From contig OY755038.1 in the NCBI GenBank assembly GCA_963576565.1, positions 142,452,558 through 142,516,557 on the forward strand: a stretch of DNA of 64,000 nucleotides. The letters run 5' to 3'. Below are positions 46,702 through 58,830 of the stretch, one piece after another. This stretch comes from Aspidapion aeneum (Eukaryota > Arthropoda > Insecta > Coleoptera > Brentidae). Both the position numbers and the translations under genes were made by a program. The notes under the pieces were generated by a model. That model did not search any database, had not been told where the DNA came from, and saw nothing but the letters and a program-made list of their open reading frames with translations. How positions within the stretch are numbered: position 1 is the stretch's first letter; each line of letters begins with the position of its first letter.

Positions 46702-48099
46702 ATGTTTAAAAGCAAAAAAAGTGTACCATCTCCTGTGAAACTTGTTTTAAAAATTAGCGAAAAGCCCAAACAAAATCAAGAAAAAATGGATAATGCCGAA
46801 TTATTTCAGGATAGCCATGCTAGAACACAAAATGAAGAAGTTTTATATAGCAAATGGAAAAAATCCCAAAACGAAAAAAATTCACTTAGTGTACAAGTGG
46901 ATTATCTCCGAAGTCAACTGGAAAGTATGCAAAGAAAATTTGCAGATTTAGAGACAAAAGTCACTAAAAAAGAAGAGTCTGACATGGACTACATTACTGA
47001 TGAGGACGATCTGGCAAGAGAAACTGAGTGGATCAGACAAAAAGGAAAAGGTTGGAAAAAACGTCGAATGGATACTTCACTCTCACCACCACAACAAAGC
47101 TCGGGCACTGGAGAGCCCTCCAATAAAACAGAAAATGAAGAACCCCCAACTAAGGTTAAAAAAGCTCCATTACCTCCACCGATTATGGTAAATGGCGTAA
47201 ATAATTTTAATGATATTTATAAAAGGTTAAATATCATACAAGGAGTTAAAATAAAAGTTTTAAATAACGAAAATATTAAAATAAATGTACAAGACGCAGA
47301 CAGCTATCGGCTGGTTACTAAAATGCTTAATGAAATAAAGCATCAATGGCACTCATACGAAAACAAACAAATAAGGCCAATTAGAGTAATAGCGAATAGG
47401 CTACACTTCTCATGTGACCCACAAAAAATTGTAGCTGATCTACAAAAAAAAGGTTTTAAGGCACTGGAGGCCAGCAACAAACTTAAATGGAGAACAAGAC
47501 AACCTCTTAACATGTTTATGCTCACATTTAGCCACGATGAAGATATCAACAAAATTTTTGAAATTTCCAGTATCCTTGGGATTGAAGTGAAAATAAAAGC
47601 ACTAAAAACCTCAAAGTTAGTCCCTCAATGCAAAAGATGCCAATCTTATGGACACACGCAAAAATATTGCGCTAAAGAAGCACGTTGCGTAAAATGCACG
47701 GGGAAACATCTTACTGTAGAATGCCCCAAACCAAAAGAATCTGAGCCAAAATGCATCCACTGTGGAGGCAAGCATCCTGCTAACTACAGAGGATGCCTTG
47801 TTGCTAAGGAAATACAAAAATTGAAAAATAAACCTAAGAAACCGAATCTCATACCAAACGTGAGTACAAATAGACAAAACCAACAGACAAGAAACACAGT
47901 CACACAAAACTCTGTGACAAGGACATACAGCCAAGTAGCAGCAACAGCTACTATACCTGATATTAATATCAGTAGTCAAAATACTATGGAACAAACACTA
48001 CAATTAATTTTGGAGAAATTGAACAAACTTGATGAGCGATTAACTAAACTAGAAAGTAGCAATAACGGAGCTACCAATATGCCTCAAAATGGTCAGTAA
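46702..48099 (+). CDS. Jockey ORF1 (gag-like, zinc knuckles)
   Basis: A 465-residue ORF from the ATG at 46702, about 160 bp after the element start. The N-terminal third is charged and coiled-coil-like (residues about 45-95). The middle has an RRM-like region (NIKINVQDADSYRLVTKML, LHFSCDPQKI). Three zinc knuckles cluster at about residues 312-365: CKRCQSYGHTQKYC, CVKCTGKHLTVEC and CIHCGGKHPANYRGC. A second coiled coil ends the protein. The stop overlaps the ORF2 start in ATGGTCAGTAA. It would bind LINE RNA. No disabling change seen. Confidence 0.93.
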   Translation: MFKSKKSVPSPVKLVLKISEKPKQNQEKMDNAELFQDSHARTQNEEVLYSKWKKSQNEKNSLSVQVDYLRSQLESMQRKFADLETKVTKKEESDMDYITDEDDLARETEWIRQKGKGWKKRRMDTSLSPPQQSSGTGEPSNKTENEEPPTKVKKAPLPPPIMVNGVNNFNDIYKRLNIIQGVKIKVLNNENIKINVQDADSYRLVTKMLNEIKHQWHSYENKQIRPIRVIANRLHFSCDPQKIVADLQKKGFKALEASNKLKWRTRQPLNMFMLTFSHDEDINKIFEISSILGIEVKIKALKTSKLVPQCKRCQSYGHTQKYCAKEARCVKCTGKHLTVECPKPKESEPKCIHCGGKHPANYRGCLVAKEIQKLKNKPKKPNLIPNVSTNRQNQQTRNTVTQNSVTRTYSQVAATATIPDINISSQNTMEQTLQLILEKLNKLDERLTKLESSNNGATNMPQNGQ

Positions 48100-51000
48100 T
48101 CTTAGAATCCTAGCTTGGAATGCCAATGGTCTCTTGCAACATCAGCAAGACTTGCAAGTTATTCTAGACATAGAAAAAATTGACGTCTGTCTTGTGTCAG
48201 AAACGCATTTCACTAACCAGTCTCACATTAAATTTAAAGGTTATAAAGTGTATCATACAACTCACCCTAGCAATACTGCACATGGGGGAAGTGCTGTAAT
48301 AATTAAAGAAAATATATCACACTATGAGGAGATGGGATATAAAACCATAGAGATTCAAGCTATATTAGTAAGTGTAAAAACCAAAACATATACATTAGTC
48401 ATAAGTGCTGTCTGTATACCACCAAGGCACTTACTAAAGAAAAATCAATATCTTAATTTTCTCAGAAAATTAGGAAACCGTTTTATAATTGGAGGTGACT
48501 TTAATGCAAAAAATACCTACTGGGGATCTAGACTGACGAATTCTAAAGGAAAAGAACTTTTGCAAGCTATTAGTGAATATCAATGTGAGCCGATATCAAC
48601 TGGTAAGCCCACATACTATCCAACAGATCCAGGAAAAATTCCAGATCTAATTGATTTTTTTATAGTAAAAAATATATTTTTAAGTTTTGTAGATATAGAA
48701 GAAAGTTTTGATTTACACTCAGATCATTCACCTATTATTCTAACTCTTAGTAAAAACATAATAAAGAAAGGAGCAAATATCTCACTAGTTAATAAACTGA
48801 CTGACTGGATTAGTTTTAAACAAAGTCTGTCAGAAAAAATAAACCTATCAGTACCATTGCAAACGCCAGAACAAATCGATAAAAAAGTTAATTATTTTGT
48901 TACAAATATTCAACAAGCAGCTTGGGAAAACAGTCCAAAACCAAAGAGAATTTTTAAGGGAAAAAACTATCCAAAGGAAATTAGAGACCTTATATTGGAA
49001 AAAAGGAAACTAAGAAGAAAGTGGCAACAAAGCCGTGATCCTCGGGACAAAACAAATCTCAACAACATGACGCAGCGCATTAGGCGAGAAATTCTAGTAA
49101 TAAAAAATGAATCTATTAACCATTTTCTTAATGAACTTACAGATGATAAAAATACCGACTATTCCCTTTGGAAAGCAACCAAAGATTTTAAAAGACCAAT
49201 TATCCAAATTCCACCCATACGAAAATCTAACAACCAGTGGGCAAGGAGTAACGAAGAAAAAGCAGATATTTTTGCAAGTCATTTAGAAAAAACATTTCAG
49301 CCCCACGAAGCACCAGATGAACACTTTCATTTAAATGAACCCCATCAAATCGAGGACCATATTAAGTTTACATTACCAAAAGAAATATTAACAGATATCA
49401 AAAATATTAATTCGAAAAAAGCCCCAGGGTATGATCTTATTAACGGGGTAGTCATAAAACAACTCCCCAGAAAAGCTATCGTAAAACTATGCAACCTAAT
49501 TAATGCGTCTTTTAGGCTTAGGTATGTACCTAAACTGTGGAAAGTTGCAGAAGTTATCATGATTCCAAAACCGGGAAAACCACTCCATGACGTGTCATCT
49601 TACAGGCCAATATCTTTGCTGCCAATTATATCCAAGCTCTATGAAAAATTATTGCTTAAAAGAATAAAACCCATCATAGAAAGACAAGAAATTATTCCAT
49701 CTCATCAATTTGGTTTTCGAGACAAGCATTCCACGATAGATCAAGTACACAGAATTACTAATATAATAGAAAATGCACTAGAAGAGGGAAAAGTTTGTTC
49801 TGCAGTTTTTCTAGATGTAGCACAAGCATTTGACAAAGTGTGGCATGAAGGCCTTAATTTTAAACTAAAAATGTTTCTGCCAAAACAATATTCGGATATT
49901 TTGGAATCATATATATCTGATAGACATTTTAGAGTAAAACAGGAAGACTCATACTCAAATTTAAGAGAAATTCAAGCAGGCGTGCCCCAGGGTAGCGTAC
50001 TAGGCCTTTATCTATACTTATTATTCACTTGTGATATCCCAAAGCCAGAAAATTGTCACTTAGCAACATTTGCCGATGATACTGGTTTATTGACGGTAGA
50101 AAAATCTATTGAAAAATGCATAGAAAAACTTCAGGATGCAGTCACCCAAATTCACAGTTGGACCACAAAGTGGCGAATAAAATTAAATGAAACCAAATCA
50201 ATTCATGTTGATTTTACAAACAAAAATATAAATCACATACAAATAACAATTAACAACATTCCAGTACCATATTCGAATCAGGCAAAATATCTAGGTATGA
50301 CACTTGATGCCAAATTGCGCTGGAAAGCACATGTTAAGAAAAAAAAAGAAGAACTTGAGATAAGGTATAGAAAAATGAACTGGCTAATTGGAAGGAAGTC
50401 CAATTTAACAATTTATAATAAGTTACTGCTTTATAGACAAATACTGAAACCAGTATGGACATATGGTATTCAACTATGGGGTTGTGCTAAAGAGAGTAAC
50501 ATTCTACACCTAGTATTTATATTTATAGACATTTATTACACACAAAAAGAAATGCGTACACTTATTCTACCAATGCTCATTTTCATACGTACAATACCAG
50601 GTCTGCGAATTGTTTTGTTTTGGATTTACATAATTTGTCCAAATACGAAAACTGTCCTTCTTATATTGGCAAAAAACTTTACAATAATTTGCCCGAACAA
50701 ATGAAAACTTTATCAGATGTAAATTTTAAAAAAGAGATTAAAAATTTTCTTTTAAAAAACTGTTTTTATTCTGTTCAGGAATTCTTAAACTACAAATTTT
50801 AAATTTTAATTATTTGTGTTGTTTTGTTTTGTCTTTTATCCTATTTCAATTTTTAATTTTTTAATGTGTATTGTATTGACATTAATTTTTAGTATTTTAG
50901 TATCTTTTACAATAACTATTTTTTATTAATTACTACTGCAGCACGTTAGGTGTATGTGCACATTGACAATATACATCCGTTTTTGTAAATGGCCAACGTA

Positions 51001-51270
51001 CAAATAAAGATTTCTATTTCTATTCTAGTTGTACAGAGATTTCAAAATGAAGTATTAAGAAACATTGTGAATGCACCTTGGTACGTTCGAAATAGTGACC
51101 TTCATCGAGATCTAAAAATCGAAACTGTAGCAGAGACTATAAAAAAGTACGCAAAAAGCCATGAAGATAGACTCCATCGGCATGTGAATGTGGAAGCAAT
51201 TCAGCTTCTAGACAATACTATGCTAGTTCGACGACTAAAAAGAGTGAAGCCGTTTGAGCTAGTAAACTAA
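48089..51270 (+). CDS. Jockey ORF2 (endonuclease-RT), split by an insertion
   Basis: The open part 48089-50506 encodes 806 residues ending exactly at a codon boundary. After the nested LINE fragment the frame resumes at 51028 and runs 80 codons to 51270, implying a protein of about 886 residues. The APE-like endonuclease has WNANGL, SETHF, GGDFNAKN and SDHSPII (residues 8-215). RT has SYRPISLLPIISKLYEK, FLDVAQAFDKVWH (about 572), GVPQGSVLGLYLY (about 633; most relatives have GPLLY) and FADDTGLL (about 660). In the present copy translation would run into the insert and end at 50704. The tail (RFQNEVLRNIVNAPWYVRN) is characteristic of Jockey proteins. Confidence 0.9.
50507..51021 (+). mobile_element. 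5'-truncated LINE 3' end nested in Jockey ORF2
   Basis: A 6-bp target duplication ATTCTA occurs at 50501-50506 and 51022-51027. The empty site is preserved in the older relic (near 9376), where ACATTCTAGT is continuous. The insert encodes the last 60 residues of a CR1/L2-like ORF2 (LSKYENCPSYIGKKLYNNLP to FYSVQEFLNYKF, 50620-50802), then a 3' UTR ending in TTTCTATTTCTATT repeats. Truncation is typical of incomplete reverse transcription. Confidence 0.88.
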
Positions 51271-51491
51271 GTGAATTACACATAAAACAAAATAATGCTA
51301 TAAACACAACACAATTGTGAGTTACAGACTAAACAAAGCGGGGAGAACTGTTGAGTGAACCCTAAGTTTAAATCTGACTTTTCTAGTAAATTAAGTTAAA
51401 ACAAAATTGCTAATTAGCCTTACTGACTAGATTGTAATAAAAAAAAACACAGTGTGTTTGACAATCAAAAAAAAAAAAAATTTGTGACACT

Positions 51492-53017
51492 AAAAAAAAA
51501 ATTCTGAGTAAATAAACAAATATCTGGAAGCAGAACTGTATTTTCCAGCTAGGTAAAACATTGATATGCCCGGTAACTTTTATACAGTGGAGAAATAAGA
51601 AAATTTTAAGCGCCACAGTGTTTTAATATCAATGTTTTACAAAGAAGATCTTAATTAAAATCAGTTCAACCCAAACGTTGTAGCCAAACAATGAAATTCT
51701 ACCTACTTCCAAGGCTTCCAGAGTATTTGTCCAATTAAAAAAACCAAAAAGAAAAATTGACTCATCGACAAAATAAAATTGTAAAAGATTGAATTAAGAT
51801 AACAAAACTAGAGGCACGTTACAGGTAGATGACCTCCTTTAACAGGTCATAGTGTACCTACATCTGAGTCAGTAGTGTGAGACAGAAAAAAAAATATACT
51901 TCCAAAATTATTCTGTCATAGGGGAGATCTGGACCAAATATCTGCTGTCATCATTCTACATTGGGTAGAATGAGACAGACAGCAACCCAGTCCGAGATCT
52001 ACCCCATGAGGTAAAGCGATGTAAGGAAACCGCTAAAGAAATATAACCTCATCTCTCTTTTGTCTCTGCAAAGTTGGTCATTGGGTTGTACAAATAATAC
52101 AAAAAAATTAGTTCATCTTTTTTATTCTGAAATTGATCAAAATAAAAAAAAATATTGAAACTTGAGAATAATACTGGAACATGAAGTATAAATCAATGAA
52201 TTGGTGGGAACAAGTCAGCGCCAAAATAACCGCAATAGCAATTTAACAATAAAATTTAGCTTAATTATACCGCAAAATTGGGGTTATGACGTCATACCTT
52301 TACCTTGCGTTTACAAGAAATTATATATAGACTGTAAAAATTATATCAAAAAAAATTTTATTGGAAAGATTATATCTGAATGTTGCTTGATCCTACCTTG
52401 GTCCTTTGATTTAAATATTGTTGGTGTTTTGTTTAGTAAACCTGGAAGTGCTGTTGGGTTTTGACATTCTTCCCTGCTACTTCGGGTCTCGTTCTGCCCG
52501 CGCCTCCCCTAATGCCCGCTTAGCACATCACGCTAGGGCAGCACATGGTCTCAAGTGTTGATGGATACTTGCCCGAGCCTAAAACCCTGTGGAAAATGAA
52601 ATGTTTCAGTTTCCTGGAATTCGTCTATTTTGCACGAAGTTCCCCTACACCGAGTAACTTAAATCAAGAACCCCATGTCGACTCAATAAAATAAATTAGA
52701 TTTAAACAGATGAACTAAAATAATCCTAACGTACCTTTCCCAGGGTTACAACTGGCTCGTCGATGGAACAGAACCTCGTTCCACCAGCACAACTGTCCCG
52801 TCGATGGAATGGACGGTGCTGTAACCAAAGGAGAAAACAATATATAGTTTTTATTCAAAACGTGGTTAAAAAAATATAAAAAACTTCAAAAATTCCCCAC
52901 GTCTTTTGTCGAAAAAGTACATTTCACACGAAAAATAATTACAATTTGGGAGGCAAATATTATCTTGAAGAATCCCCAAATAATAAAAAAAAATAAAATC
53001 GAACTTACCACTGCTCT
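51492..53017. other. Intron 3 sequence, no gene recognised
   Basis: It contains an A-rich start and a GGGTAGAATGAGA hairpin region near 51955. A GC-richer stretch at 52462-52830 has a repeated CGTCGATGGAA, and TGTAACC at 52816 could be the end of the neighbouring long LTR. The ORF at 52201-52464 shows no family similarity I recognise. Confidence 0.45.
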
Positions 53018-54639
53018 TATTTCCCGTAGAAATTGCGTAGGCCCCCTTAAATCCCTCTCAAAGGGTGTGAGCGTCACTTAGATTCGCCTAAACAACGACG
53101 GCTCACAGTAAACCGTCTTTGGTATAATCCGCAACTACTGCAGTGCCAATAAGTGCCAATAACCACAAAAACAATGGCGACACCAATAGACGGCCACCAG
53201 CCCAGCCAAAATTCGTTAGGAAAGAGACAAGGCACTTTGTCGAGAACACAAAAAAAATGAAGTTGCCGGAAATCGTTTCGTAAATCTGGTGGGGACAGTA
53301 CCAACCTAATTTTCCCGGTTAAATTCAAATAAGGATGCAAACCAATTTATAAAAAAAAACTCTCTCACCGAAAAATCACTAACTCCGGTTTGCGAGACTG
53401 GAGGAAAAAAACCCGCGGTTTTCAAACTAACCAATGAGGAAATACATTAATAATTCCGTACCGGTCTACAGGGGGCAGCATCGACCAAGGGGATATTGAA
53501 AATACGTAAAACGCACATTGAGGTGTTGTCGGATCTATTTCCACGGGTGAAATTTTTATAACATGGACATCGAGACACCCTCCATACATAGACCGAACAT
53601 TTGCCTACCGGACCCCTGCCGACATAGCAAGTAGGAGGAAAATAACCAGCAGGACTGTAAGAAGCTCAGCATTGAAACCATCAACTGTAAAATCAATTAC
53701 TGGAGATCAGAGCATACATCAAACCCAGGAATATTCGAACACTCAACCAATTCCCATATGAGTAAAGCTATACTAAGTGTAGAATTTAGTTGTATTTTAG
53801 TTACAGTTTTAGTCAAAAGTTTCCTTTACACATATATAAATGTTTTCTCTAAGATTCATATGGTTTGACGCCATTTTGTAAAACATTTCTACATTAATAA
53901 AGTTGTTTCTGAACTTGAACCTAAAATACACATTGAACTACTGCTCAAACCCGGCCTAAGAGTGTTCAGATGTTAAGTTTGCTCACCACTAGCTAGCCCT
54001 ACACAACTCTTCAATCCGACTGAGTTAGTTATTAACTTTATTTAACTATGATTATATATAAATTTATATAACATAAAAATACGATTTTGTTTATTCTTTT
54101 AGTCCTGGTTTTTATTCCTCGTTTATCTCCCATTTACAAAAGTGCATAACTCGTATTTATTTTATCTTCTCCTTGTCAAATTAATAAAGATATCAAAGTG
54201 GGCCAATATCCTCCAAAATAAACATAAGCGAATGGAATGTTCATCTAAATGTTTTCTTCCTGTTACTGAAATCATTTGTGATGCGGCAACGCCGCCATTC
54301 CCCAGCAGAACAGCTGTTTATTTTCATGAACGTCAAAGAAAACCACGAAATTCCACAGATAAACAAAACAATCAAAAGTTTTAATGTGATTTTTCCCGAA
54401 ACCTGTGATCTCAAATTCCGATTAGAATGCCCAAATAATACGATGTGCAGTGTCCACAGTAATTCGATGGAATGCCTCCTTTAACTTTCAGGTAACTTTC
54501 TGGACACTATATAACCTCCAACCTAGCTCTATAAAATACCCTTAATTTGTGTACAGAAAGACGAGTCGGAGAGCCTTGATTATTTACCTAAATAAACAAA
54601 TATGTAACGTTGCCTTAAACGTAAAAATGACACGTTACA
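53018..54639 (-). repeat. Long LTR of a - strand Gypsy element, second copy
   Basis: On the - strand it begins TGTAACGTGTCA at 54639, immediately after a run of G (54644-54656) that forms a polypurine tract. That tract follows the integrase C-terminus. The LTR matches 1-1575. Its far end is uncertain: similarity can only be followed to about 53018 because the first copy is cut there. If it ends in GGTTACA at 52816 it would be about 1.8 kb. An ATGTAACGT/ACGTTACAT inverted pair lies at its start. Confidence 0.6.
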
Positions 54640-54682
54640 TAATCCCCCCCCCCCCAACTTCAAGACGATTAACCTAAAAAGG

Positions 54683-55181
54683 TTAATTGGAGAGATCCGC
54701 TGCCGACTTAAGGTCTTTGGCATGCCAGCTCCCTGGTAGTACTTTACCCGATGGTTCCTGAAGCTCAAATATCCATGGAGAAATTTTATTCCTAATCACA
54801 TAAGGACCAACGAATTTCGGTGCTAACTTCTTCGAGAAACGCAGCATCTGACAACACATCATTCTTCTTCCAAACACGCTGACCCACAACAAAGTTGGGT
54901 ACCCTTGTATGCAAATTATACTGAACTACGTTTTTCTCTCCCGCCACCTCTAACCTTCTCTTAACATCCGCATAGAGCTTCCGGAAACCTTCGTTCATAC
55001 TTTCAGCTGCAGTTTGTACACCATTCTCTTCAGATAACAAAACTGGGTTGAAGTAATCTTTTCCTGACAGACACATATTCCTACCAAAATTAACAAAGAA
55101 AGGAGACATCCTGGTTGTTTCATGGGTTGCAGTACGAATCGCGCAGGCAAGTTTATGTATTTGTTCGTCCATTAACTTCAA
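54683..55181 (-). pseudogene. Gypsy integrase C-terminus
   Basis: The - strand segment begins inside the integrase core (LACAIRTATHETTRMSPFFVNFGRN). It continues through a helical region and the SH3-like domain (FVVGQRVWKKNDVLSDA), then shifts frame near 54830 to KLAPKFVGPYVIRNKISPWIFEL and ends SWHAKDLKSAADLSN. Everything upstream of the core is missing. Immediately downstream are the polypurine tract and LTR of the same element. Confidence 0.85.
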
Positions 55182-55189
55182 GTAGTAGA

Positions 55190-56156
55190 CTTGGAATAGG
55201 CTCGTATTTCATTCATAAATTCATTTTTGTTTTGAAACGGTATGCAAAACAAAATTTAGTGAGTGGGAAAGAGATACAAAACGTGTTTTGTTTTGGTTTT
55301 ATTCTTATGTGGCAACACCGGGTTGTTGCTTTACTACGTATGTCTGTGATAGGTGCGGTTTAATCGTAGATGTAGGCAGTGGCGGAGTAAAATAAAAATA
55401 AAAGTAAAATAAAAATAAATAAAATGACTTTTAACATAGGAATTCCATAAATAATATAATTAACACAATTTTTTTTTATAATTCTCCTCTTCGTTACGTC
55501 TTTTATAGACAAATTAGATTAAAAAAATATTGGGCGCCGTACAACTCGGCTTCCGATTATACTTTTTTTGATAAAATATTTAAAAAACACAGAATATTCA
55601 AAAATGTCTAATAAATACTTTACGCAATTTTCTTGCGATATGACTTTGCTAACTATTTGTAGTCAGTAGTAGACCTGAGTCCATTGAGTCGAGTGTTGAA
55701 ATATATTCTAAGAATTTTTAGGTTTTAAGAATTTTTCAAAAATTTTAAATTTTTTTAAAATTTGAAGGTTTTTTGTAAAAAAAGTTTTTAGAAGCGTTAT
55801 CCCAAAATATTTAATTGCAAAACAACTATTTGCACCGAAGAAATAAACCGATGGGTTGTTCAATATGTTAATACTGTTAACGACCAATAAGAATCAGGAT
55901 CTGGTAGAACTTACTTTTAAGAACTCAGCAGGAATATAAAAATTGTAGTAAGGTTTGGTTAGGTATTTTTTAAACCTGAACAGGACCAATAAGGACTGAC
56001 AGGATCTATACATATATTTTTGTTGTTGATTATGATATTGATCTGCATTTTTTGTACTAATTTCGGTGCCTCATATTTGTGACTGGTGAACTTTGGCATC
56101 TTCAAAAATCAAAATTAGAATTGTAACAATAAATTACTTATATAAAAATATTAAAA
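55190..56156. other. Intron 3 AT-rich spacer
   Basis: No coding potential or clear repeat boundaries seen. Confidence 0.45.
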
Positions 56157-56158
56157 TA

Positions 56159-56840
56159 CAGGGTGTAATTTTAATGATGCACCAAACTTTAAGGCGTGGT
56201 AGAGAAGGTCAAAAGAAGAATATTTTTCCCAGTCCACTTTGCATTAAACCTCTTTATTTTTTAGAAACTGGGTGTCAAAGTTAAGGATTTTTGTCGATTT
56301 TTTATTATAACTTCCCTGAAAATTGCAATAGAAAATCAAAATTTTTGGGAGATATGTGCTACAATAGAAGTAACAATTATGTGATAAAATGATTTAAACA
56401 AAAAAATATTACTGAAAATTATGACTGTGATCTGTTTTTTTTTAAATCTTTTTAAATTTGGTACTATTATCACTATTTTTTATAATTATTAAGAGGCCTT
56501 TAGATGTTTACAAAAGCCTATCTCAAAATTGTTTTGTGAATTTAATAGCTCAGAAAAAAAAATAATTCTTACAAAAATTTACAAATTTATACCTATTGCA
56601 AAGGTTATTTGGCCAAAAAAGGAATAGAAAATTTTTTGATCACAATGAACTAGAAAATTATTTGACGATGTCAAATTTGTCATTTTTAAATGTCCCAGTT
56701 TTACCTCACTCTTCAAACTTGACAAATGCTTTAACTTGGAAACAAAAAACTTTTGACCACTAGTTATTTGAACTTTTTCTCCAGTTTTGACCTTCTGCAC
56801 CAACCCTTAAAGTTTGGTGCATCATTTAAATTATACCCTG
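56159..56840. mobile_element. 682-bp MITE with 36-bp inverted ends and TA duplication
   Basis: The left end CAGGGTGTAATTTTAATG (from 56159) is mirrored by the right end finishing TTATACCCTG (56840). Similarity runs about 36 bp to the CTTAAAGTTTGG block. TA dinucleotides flank it (56157-56158 and 56841-56842). TA duplication and CAGGGTGT-type ends suggest a Tc1/mariner-derived non-autonomous element. No transposase inside. Confidence 0.8.
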
Positions 56841-57159
56841 TATACTTGGTCATCTAAATTCAATGTTTTGATCCTTTTTTTAGTCGAAAAGTTAAGATTT
56901 AGTACCCTTTTTACATTATTGACAATCTTATAGTTAAAACGCCCGCCAAGGAAGTCAAAAGGCCACTAAGTAAGTAAGGTATCTTACTTTTAAAACAAAT
57001 AAATAGTGAAGTTAAAATTTTAACGACAGATGAGATTACTAACTAAAACCGCTACAAATAACAGGTAAAAATGGTTAGGTGAAGTTTAAAAAAACTATTT
57101 TTTTTTTAAATCAAAATCCCAAGTCTCTTAGGAACTATGGCAGCGTCAAAAATTGCTTA

Positions 57160-57578
57160 CTGTAGCTGCATTCGGTATTTGCATCTCAGACGCGACGGAT
57201 TTTTGGTCAGGTGATTACAGATTAGTCTGAGCAAATTGGAATTAACGAACGGATCCGATCTAACCAAAAACATTATGTACATATTGCAACTCACGCCCAG
57301 CTATAATTTTGGCAAAATTTTCCAGTGATGTCGGAAATTTATATAGTTTGTTGTCTCCAACATCAAATAATTCGATTTCAATCTTTTTACATAAAAAATA
57401 TTTTTGTAAACAAAACAAATAAAACAAATACGCAACATGACGTCACAATCTTGGATCAATCTGTTTCGTCGGTCAAAATCCATGGAGCAACCAGATTTAC
57501 GTCCGAGTAGTATGAGCAGAATTACCGAACGATTCAGATCTACCTCCCCATGTACGTAAATACCGAACGCAGCTACTG
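57160..57578. mobile_element. Small MITE with about 22-bp inverted ends, TTA flanks
   Basis: CTGTAGCTGCATTCGGTATT at 57160 is inverted, with two mismatches, at the end 57578. TTA occurs on both sides (57157-57159 and 57579-57581). A 3-bp TTA duplication fits PIF/Harbinger derivatives, though the ends are short. Confidence 0.6.
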
Positions 57579-57581
57579 TTA

Positions 57582-58764
57582 AAAATAAACAGAACTGTTT
57601 AGAACAGCAGATCTGAAAAATATATTTTTCAAATAGTCAGAGTTGAAAAGTTGCTTATGTCTGATAAATTTTGTTGTTCCACTACCTTTGAAAGACCCTG
57701 TAGATAGGTATAAAAAAAAATAAAGGCCTTGATTTTGAAAAATTGGATTTGTAAGAAATGTAGGTACCTGTGGTTTGCTTGGGTTTTTTCAAGTTATAAG
57801 ATGTACCTAGATAGGTAGGCAAATTCCTTGAGCCAAAATATTTGTTTATTTTGTTGTATAAACGCATAACAAATTGTAAATTGTAATTGGCGTCAGCCAA
57901 TTTTGACCAATATTAAACGTACAATTTTTCAAAAAACAATAAATAAACAAGAACCGTGTACCTAACTTCTACCTAGTTATCCCCCTTTGTAACAAAATAA
58001 ACTAAAGTACCTACCTATATGACAACATCTAGTTCAATTAAATTATCATTTTATAAAATAATATTTTCACACACAACCATTCACAAAACATGCACAAAAC
58101 TAAACATCTACGCCAATGCATTAGGCAATATTTTGACATTTTAACTCACCGATAAAATGATGTTTCTTTATCTAAAACATCAAGTTTTTTACACACAGTA
58201 CACTGCTGAACCATTATATCGGTTAATAAAATAGTTTTTATTGTCTTTCTTTGAAAAAAACAGAAATTTGTTTTTAATTTGCCAAAAAACACAATAAAAT
58301 CACTGAAAAAATCGAAAGCTAACTAGCAACACTGGTTTTCCACACATGAATAAATGAAAATACGAGCGTTAGTTTCGTTTACCGGGACATTTTGGCCCGC
58401 TGTGCCTCTTTTCCGCTCGATGTGGGAGGGTTTGAGAGAGATGCAAGACATACGGCGCATTTTGAGATGACTACTAAACGAATATTTACTACGCGTGTGT
58501 TCACTTTTCAGAATAGTGCTTTTTGGATATCTCTTTCGCATACAGAGCGGGAGGATTTGACAAAGATGCAAACTGTCTCGACCCTTTAAGATAAGTTATT
58601 AAATTAAATTTACTTCGCTCTTGTTATTTTTATATCCTTCTCTATCGTGTCTGCAAAGGGTCGTGTTCCATCTTCATTGCCGGTTAAAAAATACATACGT
58701 CACATGAGACAGAAGATTTGATTTTTGCTCAGCACTCTCTCTCTGTTTCCTTATCTATACCTCT
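57582..58764. other. Intron 3 sequence, no gene recognised
   Basis: AT-rich, becoming less so at 58320-58600, where ORFs open on both strands (58323-58571 -, 58392-58589 +) but show no family features. Confidence 0.45.
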
Positions 58765-58830
58765 AAATCAATGTGTTCGTCCCACTTCCTGTGGTTGTCT
58801 TTCACATAACAACATAACATGGTTTTTAAC

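Larger units (their letters stand above)
46540..51478 (+). mobile_element. Full-length Jockey-type LINE with a nested insertion
   Basis: The target duplication AATTTGTGACACT lies at 46527-46539 and 51479-51491. The element starts CAGTATTCGTTCGATCGCAG, and the 3' end is an A-rich tail. It carries ORF1 and ORF2 overlapping by 11 bp, with a 3' UTR shared with the relic at 5283-9745. The only large disruption is a 515-bp LINE 3'-end insertion at 50507-51021 inside the C-terminal part of ORF2. Length without the insert is about 4.4 kb, which suits Jockey. It sits next to and antisense to a Gypsy integrase relic. Confidence 0.93.

Noticed and set aside
54142..54484. Overlapping + strand ORFs
   Set aside because: They lie on the opposite strand of the long Gypsy LTR and lack any recognisable motif.
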